Below, piece by piece: positions 1-5,942 of a stretch of 8,588 nucleotides of DNA. This DNA comes from Pseudomonadota bacterium (GTDB lineage: Bacteria > Pseudomonadota > Alphaproteobacteria > Rhizobiales > Xanthobacteraceae), in NCBI GenBank assembly GCA_023405565.1, contig JAEXXW010000384.1:1-8588 (forward strand), read 5' to 3'. The notes beneath the pieces were generated by a model that was given only the letters and a program-made list of their open reading frames with translations, had not been told where the DNA came from and searched no databases. Each line of letters begins with the position of its first letter. Within the stretch, counting starts at the first letter, position 1. The position numbers and the translations under genes are program-made.

Positions 1-1742
1 GCGTACCGGTCGATCCGCTCGCTGCCCAGAAGATCGAGGTGATTCGCGGGCCCGCCACACTCCGCTATGGCTCGCAGGCCATCGGCGGTGTGGTCAATGC
101 CGACAACAATCGCATTCCAACCTTCATTCCGCCGCGCGGTGTCAGCGGAGAGATTCGCAGCGCGGTGACGAGTGTGGACAAGGGCCGCGAAGGCGCCGTA
201 CTGCTGGATGCCGGCGGCGGCAATTTCGCGCTCCATGCAGACGCTTTCGGCCGCTCGGCAGGAAATTATCAGATCCCGTCCTATCCGTATCTCCATCCGG
301 AAGAGCCGGCGCCCTTCGTCGGCCGCTGGCAGCCGAATTCGGCGCATCGTTCCAACGGCAATTCGCTCGGCGGCTCGTATATCTTCGATCGCGGTTTCAT
401 CGGCGTCGCGATCTCGACCATGGACAGCCTCTACCAGGTGCCTGGGCAGGAGGCGACCGAGACACAGACGCGCATCGACATGAAGCAGACCAAGATCACC
501 AGCAAGGGCGAGTATCGTCCCGAGGGCTGGGCGATCGATGCGATCCGCTTCTGGGCTGGCACGACCGACTACAAGCATGACGAGATCGCCAACGAAGGCG
601 GTTTCAACGGCGTGCAGCAGACCTTCACCAACAAACAGAAGGAAGCACGCACCGAAGTGCAATTTCGTCCGTTCGATCTGCGCTTCGCCTCACTCACCAC
701 CGCGATGGGCGTACAGGTCAATGCGGAAGACCTGAACGCGCCGGGACGCGAGGGTGGTCTGTTCGATCCCAACACGACGCGCAGCATCGCCGGCTATATG
801 TTCAACGAATTCCGGTTTACCGACACACTGCGCATGCAGCTTGCCGGCCGCATCGAGCGCAACGAAGTGAAGGGCACATCGCCGGATCTGTTCGTCGATG
901 AGACAACCGTTCTATTCCGTGATCGCGCATTTACGCCGAAAAGCGGCGCGATTGGTTTCCTCAAGGATCTACCGGGCGATCTCGTCGCCAGCGTCACAGG
1001 ACAATATGTCGAGCGCGCGCCGCGCGCACCGGAATTGCTTTCGCGTGGCGTGCACGAAGCCACCGGCACCTTCGATATCGGCAATCCGAATCTCGATATC
1101 GAAGTAGCAAAATCAATCGAAGTCGGCCTGCGCCGCAACACCGGCCCATGGCGCTTCGAAGCCACCGGCTTCTATACCCGCTTCGACAATTTCATTTATC
1201 GCAACCTCACAGGCGAGACCTGCGATGAGGATTTCGCAAGCTGTGCACCGGGGAATGCCGGCGAATTGCAGCAGGCCGTCTATGCGCAGCGCAATGCCAC
1301 CTTCCGCGGCGCCGAATTCCAGACGCAGCTCGATGTCGCGCCGCTGTGGAAGGGACAATGGGGCATCGATGGTCAGTACGATATTGTTCGCGCGACCTTC
1401 GACGATGGCACCAATGTGCCGCGCATTCCGCCCCAGCGTCTCGGCGGCGGCGTCTATTATCGGGATGGAAGCTGGTTCGCCCGCGTCGGTCTGCTTCACG
1501 CCTTCGCGCAGAACGACGTCTCTGATTTCGAGACCACGACCGCCGGCTATAATTTGCTGAAAGCCGAACTCAGCTATGCGAGCAAACTGCCGGGCGATCC
1601 GAGCGGGTTGTCGCTGTTCAAGGTCGGCATCGTCGGCGACAATCTGTTGAACGAGAATGTGCGCAACGCCGTGTCGTTCAAGAAGGATGAAGTGCTGATG
1701 CCGGGGCGGACCGTGAAGGTGTTCGCCAGTGTGAAGTTTTAG
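1..1742 (+). CDS. TonB-dependent outer-membrane receptor, ZnuD-like, 5' end missing
   Basis: Outer-membrane beta-barrel transporter that would take up a scarce nutrient using TonB/ExbBD energy. The frame is open to the left edge (first full codon at base 3), giving 579 residues; the signal peptide, TonB box and first part of the plug lie outside. Seen: the plug signature RGPATLRYGSQAIGGVVN near bases 45-98, followed by a long barrel with alternating aromatic and charged strands, ending in VKVFASVKF with the C-terminal Phe expected of an outer-membrane insertion signal. The segments DNRIP-like (after VVN), SYIFDRGFIGVAIS, and HEATGTFDIGNPNL followed by FYTRFDNFIY resemble what I remember of the ZnuD zinc-receptor group. 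One predicted loop has two Cys six residues apart (codons at 1221 and 1242). TonB-receptor identity is secure; zinc as substrate is inference, with heme or a siderophore as alternatives. No regulatory site (such as a Zur box) is visible because the promoter is outside. Confidence 0.93.
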   Translation, partial: VPVDPLAAQKIEVIRGPATLRYGSQAIGGVVNADNNRIPTFIPPRGVSGEIRSAVTSVDKGREGAVLLDAGGGNFALHADAFGRSAGNYQIPSYPYLHPEEPAPFVGRWQPNSAHRSNGNSLGGSYIFDRGFIGVAISTMDSLYQVPGQEATETQTRIDMKQTKITSKGEYRPEGWAIDAIRFWAGTTDYKHDEIANEGGFNGVQQTFTNKQKEARTEVQFRPFDLRFASLTTAMGVQVNAEDLNAPGREGGLFDPNTTRSIAGYMFNEFRFTDTLRMQLAGRIERNEVKGTSPDLFVDETTVLFRDRAFTPKSGAIGFLKDLPGDLVASVTGQYVERAPRAPELLSRGVHEATGTFDIGNPNLDIEVAKSIEVGLRRNTGPWRFEATGFYTRFDNFIYRNLTGETCDEDFASCAPGNAGELQQAVYAQRNATFRGAEFQTQLDVAPLWKGQWGIDGQYDIVRATFDDGTNVPRIPPQRLGGGVYYRDGSWFARVGLLHAFAQNDVSDFETTTAGYNLLKAELSYASKLPGDPSGLSLFKVGIVGDNLLNENVRNAVSFKKDEVLMPGRTVKVFASVKF

Positions 1743-1745
1743 GTC

Positions 1746-1829
1746 GTCATGCGCAGGCTTGACCGGCGCATCCATCTAAAGATGACTCTTGCGAAGAAGA
1801 TGAATGGCCGGGTCAAGCCCGGCCATGAC
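1746..1829. repeat. 84-bp dispersed-type inverted repeat with two hairpin arms
   Basis: Two 31-base arms (1746-1776 and 1799-1829) are inverted copies matching at 24 of 31 positions, around a 22-base core. Each arm folds on its own: the right arm has a perfect 9-bp stem (1804-1812 with 1818-1826, loop TCAAG), and the left arm has a 9-bp stem with one mismatch (1749-1757 with 1763-1771). Spurious peptides such as MAGSSPAMT arise from it, a pattern I recall from abundant intergenic repeats in Bradyrhizobium and Rhodopseudomonas relatives. It fills the gap between the convergent receptor gene and the Smr gene, and its last base is the first plus-strand base of the Smr stop triplet. It probably acts as a bidirectional terminator; there is no strong T-tract, so this is inference. 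Confidence 0.75.
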
Positions 1830-2386
1830 TATTCCCTCATCTTCCTCAACCGCACATACAACGCGCCTTCGCCACCATGACCGATCGCGGCGGTGTCGAA
1901 GCCGATCACCATGTTGCGGAATTCAGGCAGCGTCAGCCACATCGGCACGGCGCGCTTCAATGCGCCGACACCCTCGCCGCGTCCGCCCTTGCCGGTGATG
2001 ACCAGCGCCACGCGACCACCGCGCGATTGCGTCACATGCAGGAACCGCAGCAACGCGTCATGCGCCTGTGCCTGCGTGTAACCATGCAGATCAAGCCGCG
2101 CATCGATGGCATGATTGCCGCGCGCGATCTTCTGCTTGGTTCGCCGATCCAGGGCTGTCAGCAATGGCGGCGTTTCTTTTTTCGGCTTGGCCGGCGGTGA
2201 AGATTGAACAAGTGGCGGCGTTGACTTGGTCGCACTGCGCTTTGCCGGCGGCGCCGGTTTCTCTTCAGCAGCGATTTCGACGCGCGTCACGCGCTTGCGC
2301 AGCGGTTTGATCGACCGCGTCACGCCTTCCCATAATGTGATGTCTTCACTGGAAAGCCGCCCCCTGCGGCCTCCGCAGGCGGTCAT
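1829..2386 (-). CDS. Smr-domain protein (MutS2 C-terminal-type nuclease domain)
   Basis: 185-residue protein with a C-terminal Smr domain, a small DNA/RNA-binding or nicking fold found alone or at the end of MutS2. Seen: a basic N-terminus; LSSEDITLW at 11-19, typical of the alphaproteobacterial stand-alone form; a Pro/Lys-rich linker at about 43-72; then LDLHG (98-102), TGKGG (131-135) and GHGGEGALYVRLRK (169-182), the three hallmark Smr motifs in order. The ATG overlaps the stop of upstream mltA as ATGA, so translation is probably coupled; I see no good ribosome-binding site of its own. The cellular role of stand-alone Smr proteins in this group is not established, and coupling to mltA need not mean a shared function. 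Its stop codon abuts the palindromic repeat downstream. Confidence 0.93.
   Translation of the reverse strand: MTACGGRRGRLSSEDITLWEGVTRSIKPLRKRVTRVEIAAEEKPAPPAKRSATKSTPPLVQSSPPAKPKKETPPLLTALDRRTKQKIARGNHAIDARLDLHGYTQAQAHDALLRFLHVTQSRGGRVALVITGKGGRGEGVGALKRAVPMWLTLPEFRNMVIGFDTAAIGHGGEGALYVRLRKMRE
2363..2379 (-). promoter_or_regulatory. GC-rich hairpin at the start of the smr reading frame
   Basis: A perfect 7-bp inverted repeat (2363-2369 with 2373-2379, 3-base loop) lies just inside the smr coding start, covering codons 3-8. In the mRNA it would sit within the ribosome footprint of the initiation site and could keep smr translation low unless ribosomes arriving from mltA open it. The palindrome is seen; the regulatory role is inference. 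It could simply reflect the local Cys-Gly-Gly-Arg codons. Confidence 0.3.
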
Positions 2387-3981
2387 GGCTTGCGTCGATC
2401 CGGCCGTATCTTCGGCAGCGGCACATCGACAAGGCGCTTGCCCTGGCTGCCGATACTGCCGGTCATCAGAAGCGATGCATCCGCATTGCTGCTCGCGACT
2501 TTGGCGTCCGTCGCAGGCTTTGCGTCCGCCTTTGGCTCTGGAGCCGTCGTCGCTTTAGCCACAACAGCGGGCCCTGCCTCCGACGGCCGCGGCAATGGCA
2601 TGCGTACACCATCCGCCTCTCCCGACGGATCGAGTTCGTTCGGCACCAGCATCACGAACTGGCCCGGATGCTTGAAACGTCCGGCCGCGCGCTCGGCCTC
2701 GTCGCCGGCGCCAAGATAAATGTCTGCGCGCGCCGGACCGATAATCGCACCGCCCGTGTCCTGCGCGACCATCAATCGGCGGAACCAGGTATCCGGCTTC
2801 TCCGATGCGATCGGCAGATACGCATTCACAAAGACCGGTATGCCATAAGTGTGCAACTTGCGATCCACCGCGATGGAGCGTGCCGCTGTCAGCGAAATGC
2901 CCTGCGCACCAATCGCCTCATCGAATTCGGAAAGATCGGTCTCGCGGAAAAACACGAACGACTTGTTCTCGCGGCGGAGCTTCTTTCCCTCCTCCGGGAA
3001 TTTTTCCATGTATTCGCGGATCTTCTGCATCGAGATTTCTTCTTTCGATACATAACCGCGTTCGATCAGGAAGCGGCCGACCGCCGTATAGGGATGGCCA
3101 TTCTTGTCCGCATAATTCAGGCGGATCACCTTGCCATCGTCAAGCCGCACACGCACCGAGCCCTGGATCTCCGCAAAGAAGGCATCGATCGGGCTCTTCA
3201 CCCAGCAGATTTCGAGTTCGCGGCCGTCGAGCACACCATCTTCGATCTGCGCGCGATCATAATAAGGCGCCGTCGCGCGTTTCACCACGCGCTTGCCAGC
3301 CTTACCCTTACCGCCTGAGCGCCGCAGACGTTGCGTCACGAGATCGGGCGGACGGCGATACAGCGGCGTCGTATAAATCTCGCTGGGCGTACGCGAGCCC
3401 TCGATCACCGGCTCATAATAGCCCGTGAAGAAACCATCTTTCTCGCCCGCCGCCGACATCCGGACCGGGCGGAAATTCTCTTCGAAGAATTTGCGGGAAC
3501 CCGCTTCATTCACCGGCAAGGCGGCCATGGCGCGTCCGCAGACTTCAAACAACGCGCGATAGGTTTCGCCGCGTTCGGACCGTGACTTCGGCGAACTTTT
3601 CAGGATCGGGCGGCAGCTCGCGAGAAAGGCCGACAAGGCTTCGGAATGATCGTCTTCCATCCAGCCTGTGAGCTCGTGCCACGCCAGCGGTTCGAACTGG
3701 CTGTTCGGCATCTTCAGCGGACTGGCTTTCGTCGTCCGTTTGGCTGATTTGGCTTTCGCTGATTTTTCCTTGCCGGATTTCTCTTGAGCAGACTTTTCCA
3801 GCGCCGCTTTTTTGTCAGCTTTGTCGGCGGCAGGCTTGTCTTTGGCCGCGTCGTTCCTGGCCGGTTTCTTGGGCGGCGCGGCGGCCTTCGAATCCTGTTT
3901 CGCGTCCGGTTTGGTCGAAGCCACAGCGGCCGGGGCGCAGACAAACGCAAGAGCGAGAAGCGCCCAGGAAAGATGGCGCAT
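2383..3981 (-). CDS. mltA: Membrane-bound lytic murein transglycosylase A (MltA family)
   Basis: Cleaves the glycan strands of peptidoglycan, leaving 1,6-anhydro ends, during wall turnover in the periplasm. The ATG at 3981 is preferred: it has AGGG seven bases upstream and begins a clean signal peptide (MRHLSWALLALAFVCAPAAVA, AVA|ST cleavage). A TTG 13 codons earlier would bury that signal. Seen in the 532-residue product: signal at 1-21; disordered Lys/Ala linker at 22-90; MltA core with FFTGYYEPVIEGSR (184-197) and WVKSPIDAFFAEIQGS (260-275); the 3D domain with QDTGGAIIGPARADIYLGAG (407-426), whose conserved Asp residues include the catalytic one; and a Pro/Ala-rich tail ending in VDVPLPKIRPDRRKP. 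A Cys is present in the signal but lacks a lipobox, so unlike the E. coli lipoprotein this is probably a soluble or loosely attached protein. Both extensions make it longer than E. coli MltA. It lies 54 bp after the Tim44-like gene. Confidence 0.95.
   Translation of the reverse strand: MRHLSWALLALAFVCAPAAVASTKPDAKQDSKAAAPPKKPARNDAAKDKPAADKADKKAALEKSAQEKSGKEKSAKAKSAKRTTKASPLKMPNSQFEPLAWHELTGWMEDDHSEALSAFLASCRPILKSSPKSRSERGETYRALFEVCGRAMAALPVNEAGSRKFFEENFRPVRMSAAGEKDGFFTGYYEPVIEGSRTPSEIYTTPLYRRPPDLVTQRLRRSGGKGKAGKRVVKRATAPYYDRAQIEDGVLDGRELEICWVKSPIDAFFAEIQGSVRVRLDDGKVIRLNYADKNGHPYTAVGRFLIERGYVSKEEISMQKIREYMEKFPEEGKKLRRENKSFVFFRETDLSEFDEAIGAQGISLTAARSIAVDRKLHTYGIPVFVNAYLPIASEKPDTWFRRLMVAQDTGGAIIGPARADIYLGAGDEAERAAGRFKHPGQFVMLVPNELDPSGEADGVRMPLPRPSEAGPAVVAKATTAPEPKADAKPATDAKVASSNADASLLMTGSIGSQGKRLVDVPLPKIRPDRRKP
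3739..3798 (-). repeat. Degenerate 15-bp tandem repeat encoding EKSAK-type pentads in MltA
   Basis: Residues 62-81 of MltA read as four successive pentads: EKSAQ, EKSGK, EKSAK, AKSAK. The DNA units are 15 bp and imperfect. They lie in the Lys/Ala-rich linker between the signal peptide and the catalytic core. Unit number could vary between strains by slippage; whether the positive charge helps hold the enzyme near the wall or membrane is inference. Confidence 0.6.
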
Positions 3982-4035
3982 CTTCAGACCCTGCAAGGCA
4001 AATCCCCGTCCCCCGATCAAATCGAACCCACCCGA

Positions 4036-4734
4036 TTATTGTCCCGCTTCCGTCGCAACCAGCTTCCAGTTCGGATCGCGCGCCGTCACATCGCGTGCGA
4101 AGGTCCAGACATCCGTCACTTCTGTGACCTTATCGGGGCTGCCGTCGATCACATTTCCGGATTTATCCCGCGTCGCTGAAATCAGCTGCGAGACAAAACG
4201 CACCGTCACCTGTGCGGTATTATTGCGCAGTTCAGCGCCGATAATGTCGGCGGTGTCGAGCGAGACAAATTTGTTCTCGACCGTATCGCCCTTGGCTTCG
4301 CGATCCTTGATGGCGGCTTCGAAACCGTCATAGACCTCCCGCGAGAGAAGGCCTTTCAGGGTCTTGCGGTCGCCGGCGGCGAAAGCACCGACGATCATCT
4401 CGTAGGCTGCCTTGGCGCCCACCACGAAATGTTTGGCATCGAAGGAACGGTCGGCCGCGACGATTGCGTCCAGTCCGGATGCGATTGGGCTGCCTTCCGC
4501 AGCAATGCCCTTCCAGCGATCCTGAACGGCCTCGGCCGGCCGGCTGACCGTCTCCGTGTTGTTCCGGGTCGGCAGCGTGACGACCTTGTCGCCGGCCTGC
4601 GCCCGTACATCACGGGTGGAATAGGGATCGTAGGGTGGCCGCTCCCGTCCGGTCCGCTGACCCAGAACGCTGCGGAGGCGGATGAAGATGAAAACCGCCA
4701 GAGCCAGAAAGATGATGGTGTAGATGTCGAACAC
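4036..4734 (-). CDS. Tim44-like domain inner-membrane protein (TimA family)
   Basis: 232 residues from the GTG at 4734, giving MFDIYTIIFLALAVFIFIRL: an N-terminal membrane anchor (about 4-20) followed by the basic segment RLRSVLGQRTGRERPPYDPY typical of alphaproteobacterial Tim44-like proteins. A Pro/acidic spacer leads to the Tim44/TimA domain (about 85-228), with FDAKHFVVGAKAAYEMIVGAFAAGD and VTDVWTFARDV. The domain is related to mitochondrial Tim44, the adaptor at the import motor. Bacterial members (TimA, TimB in Caulobacter) are inner-membrane associated and their exact job is unsettled. A GTG 20 codons upstream (4794) would put a non-typical leader before the anchor; the chosen start has AAAGG about 10 bases before it. 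It is first in a probable three-gene transcript with mltA and the Smr gene, divergent from the fxsA-like gene and secB. Confidence 0.9.
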   Translation of the reverse strand: MFDIYTIIFLALAVFIFIRLRSVLGQRTGRERPPYDPYSTRDVRAQAGDKVVTLPTRNNTETVSRPAEAVQDRWKGIAAEGSPIASGLDAIVAADRSFDAKHFVVGAKAAYEMIVGAFAAGDRKTLKGLLSREVYDGFEAAIKDREAKGDTVENKFVSLDTADIIGAELRNNTAQVTVRFVSQLISATRDKSGNVIDGSPDKVTEVTDVWTFARDVTARDPNWKLVATEAGQ

Positions 4735-4830
4735 GTCGCGAATGCCTTTGCAGCCGAGCGGAATGAGGGCCGCCGCGTTAACCGAAAGCAGCACGGAAGC
4801 CGTCGCCGCTATAATCTAAGCACGCGACCG

Positions 4831-4858
4831 GTCTTATCCATAGGTCTCGTCAGGTCAA
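4831..4858 (-). promoter_or_regulatory. Candidate promoter for the Tim44-mltA-smr operon
   Basis: On the minus strand, TTGACC (4858-4853) is followed after 16 bases by TAAGAC (4836-4831). The -35 fit is good and the -10 fit is weak. It would give a leader of about 90 nt before the GTG at 4734. On the plus strand a TATAAT lies at 4810-4815 but has no convincing -35 box. Only weak support for either. Confidence 0.25.
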
Positions 4859-4872
4859 AACCCTGTGGGTTT
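4858..4872. promoter_or_regulatory. Dyad symmetry in the divergent promoter region, possible operator
   Basis: AAACCC and GGGTTT form a perfect 6-bp dyad around TGT. It overlaps the last base of the candidate -35 box of the minus-strand promoter, inside the 185-bp divergent gap (4735-4919). Such a placement suits a repressor site or a short hairpin; no regulator can be named. Confidence 0.25.
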
Positions 4873-4919
4873 GCCGCAGTTTAGACGATCTCGGCCACAA
4901 AGGCCACCTGATACCGTGA

Positions 4920-5177
4920 ATGGAAATGGCCCCGATGGCTCCCGGTAGGCCGATTCTGCTTGGACTTTTAGGCTTCGTTGTGGCGAAGACTGCGGTTTTC
5001 CTTGCCATCGCGCGTTCATTCGGATGGTTCATGTTGTTGTTTACGCTATTCGTAACTTCCGGTTTCGGAATCGTTGGCCTTGGCCGCCTGGGCCAATGGC
5101 TCATCCGCCGGTTGCCCGACATGTTGTCGCGGAGGACTTTGGAGACGGCGGGACACCGCACACCAGCGGAATTCTGA
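4920..5177 (+). CDS. Small FxsA-like membrane protein, probably truncated
   Basis: 85 residues with two predicted membrane segments (about 11-32 and 35-55) and a basic, amphipathic end. The pattern GRPILLGLLG...TAVFLAIARSFGW...TSGFGIVGLGRLG follows the N-terminal half of FxsA, a small inner-membrane protein often encoded beside secB in this group (from memory). FxsA proteins are usually about 130-180 residues and continue with a PGF-TD region and a hydrophobic stretch, both absent here. The conserved Pro-x-x-Glu of the first segment is replaced by V20-V-A-K23; Glu to Lys needs one base change. The start is uncertain: ATGs at 4920, 4926 and 4935 are all in frame, a TGA lies directly before 4920, and no strong ribosome site is seen. 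It is either a diverged short protein or an fxsA pseudogene. Confidence 0.5.
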   Translation: MEMAPMAPGRPILLGLLGFVVAKTAVFLAIARSFGWFMLLFTLFVTSGFGIVGLGRLGQWLIRRLPDMLSRRTLETAGHRTPAEF

Positions 5178-5292
5178 CCTCGATCGGTGGCCTTCCCGCT
5201 GATTCTGCCCCGGCGGCGGCCCCTCGCCCGGTCCGCGCAGCGCATGCCAGGGCGACACCAGAAACCGCGGCGCTGACCGATCTTCGGTCGCT

Positions 5293-5324
5293 CGATCCTT
5301 GTTCGCCCCGATCCTTGTTCACCC
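5293..5324. repeat. Two tandem copies of a 16-bp unit upstream of secB
   Basis: CGATCCTTGTTCGCCC (5293-5308) is followed directly by CGATCCTTGTTCACCC (5309-5324), 15 of 16 bases identical. It ends 61 bases before the secB ATG. It may be a simple duplication or a pair of protein-binding sites in the secB promoter; each copy contains TTGTTC, a possible -35 element. Confidence 0.6.
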
Positions 5325-5345
5325 ATGAGGCGTGTGTTAGCCACT

Positions 5346-5369
5346 CGCCGGCAAAGCGCCGCCCGGCGC
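5346..5369 (+). promoter_or_regulatory. GC-rich hairpins in the secB leader
   Basis: CGCCGG (5346-5351) can pair with CCGGCG (5363-5368). Alternatively GCGCC (5356-5360) can pair with GGCGC (5365-5369). The two folds are mutually exclusive and end seven bases before the AGGA ribosome site. Seen as palindromes only; GC-rich sequence makes chance formation likely. Confidence 0.2.
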
Positions 5370-5385
5370 ATCAACAGGATTACCG

Positions 5386-5886
5386 ATGGCGACTTCGAGC
5401 AATGGCAATGGCGGCGCCCAGGGCGCCCCGTCCGACATTCAAGCACCGCAGCTCAATGTTCTGGCGCAATATATCAAGGATTTTTCGTTCGAAAATCCGA
5501 ATGCGCCGCGCTCGCTGCAGCCGTCCGACGCGCAGCCCAACATCAATATCCAGATCAATGTGAACGCCGCGCCATTCCAGTCTGAATTCGAAGTCGAATT
5601 GAAGATCGAGGGCAAGGCGGATGCCGCTGGTTCGATGCTGTTCGCATTCGAACTCATCTATGGCGGTGTTTTCCGCATTCAGAACGTGCCGCAGGACTCG
5701 ATCCATCCGATCCTGATGATCGAATGCCCGCGTCTTCTCTTCCCGTTCGCCCGCGAGATCATCGCCAATGGCGTGCGCAATGGCGGCTTCCCGCCATTGT
5801 TCATCGATCCGGTGGATTTTGTCGGTCTCTATCGCCAGAAGATGGCGGAGCAGATGGGCACGCAAGACACCCAGCAGCCGAGCTGA
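5386..5886 (+). CDS. secB: Protein-export chaperone SecB
   Basis: Cytosolic tetrameric chaperone that keeps preproteins unfolded and hands them to SecA at the Sec translocon. 166 residues, the usual alphaproteobacterial length. Seen: a Gly/Asn/Gln-rich N-tail (1-18), [16 protein letters not shown] (26-41), [10 protein letters not shown] (52-61), [11 protein letters not shown] (68-78), [13 protein letters not shown] (86-98), and [20 protein letters not shown]...[13 protein letters not shown] (107-145), the SecB signature. The polar C-tail is short. The ATG has AGGA six bases upstream. It follows the fxsA-like gene on the same strand after 208 bp, and converges with dnaQ across a 47-bp gap holding a palindromic repeat. 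Client proteins would be exported envelope proteins, such as the outer-membrane receptor in this window (inference). Confidence 0.98.
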   Translation: MATSSNGNGGAQGAPSDIQAPQLNVLAQYIKDFSFENPNAPRSLQPSDAQPNINIQINVNAAPFQSEFEVELKIEGKADAAGSMLFAFELIYGGVFRIQNVPQDSIHPILMIECPRLLFPFAREIIANGVRNGGFPPLFIDPVDFVGLYRQKMAEQMGTQDTQQPS

Positions 5887-5899
5887 CTGCTTTCCGCCC

Positions 5900-5942
5900 T
5901 CATCCTTCGAGACGCGACCCGACGGGTCGCTCTTCAGGATGA
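5900..5942. repeat. Palindromic repeat between secB and dnaQ, likely two-way terminator
   Basis: TCATCCT (5900-5906) pairs with AGGATGA (5936-5942), and GCGACCC (5914-5920) with GGGTCGC (5924-5930) around a GAC loop; between them GAGA/TCTT pair partly. The CATCCTTCGAGACGCG...CAGGATGA type of element is one I recall as abundant between genes in Bradyrhizobium relatives. It differs in sequence from the repeat at 1746-1829. It carries the stop codon and last two codons of dnaQ and lies 13 bases after the secB stop, so it probably ends both transcripts. Confidence 0.7.

Larger units (their letters stand above)
5178..5385 (+). other. 208-bp stretch between the fxsA-like gene and secB
   Basis: No convincing intact gene. 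The first 99 bases (5178-5276) continue the fxsA-like frame beyond its TGA to a second TGA and contain FPLILPRRRPLAR, which resembles the FxsA hydrophobic end followed by its basic turn, so this may be a decayed 3' half. The rest holds a 16-bp tandem duplication (5293-5324), a GC-rich palindrome (5346-5369) and the secB ribosome-binding site AGGA (5376-5379, six bases before the ATG). The secB promoter probably lies here, but I see no clear -35/-10 pair; TTGTTC at 5315 with TAGCCA at 5338 is the best weak candidate. Confidence 0.45.

Noticed and set aside
1113..1775. 220-codon open frame antisense to the TonB receptor
   Set aside because: It lies wholly against a convincing receptor gene, its start falls in the palindromic repeat (MDAPVKPAHDD is repeat-derived), and the protein has no recognisable domain.
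1804..1998. Small plus-strand frame beginning MAGSSPAMT
   Set aside because: A typical false gene arising from the intergenic repeat and running antisense into the Smr gene.
2668..3318. 216-codon plus-strand frame antisense to mltA
   Set aside because: It opposes the conserved MltA core in a GC-rich sequence where long antisense frames are common. No domain and no start signals.
3982..4020. Upstream TTG start for MltA at 4020
   Set aside because: It would add 13 residues in front of a complete signal peptide; the ATG at 3981 has a good ribosome site.
4735..4794. Upstream GTG start for the Tim44-like protein at 4794
   Set aside because: It adds a 20-residue leader not typical of the family and has no ribosome site; the GTG at 4734 places the membrane anchor at the N-terminus.
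4850..5446. 198-codon minus-strand frame across the fxsA-like gene and its downstream gap
   Set aside because: Arg/Pro-rich composition without domain, overlapping the secB start. Considered because it covers the gap, but nothing supports it over the FxsA-like reading.
5380..5865. 161-codon frame antisense to secB
   Set aside because: Mirror of the highly conserved secB reading frame; no independent support.
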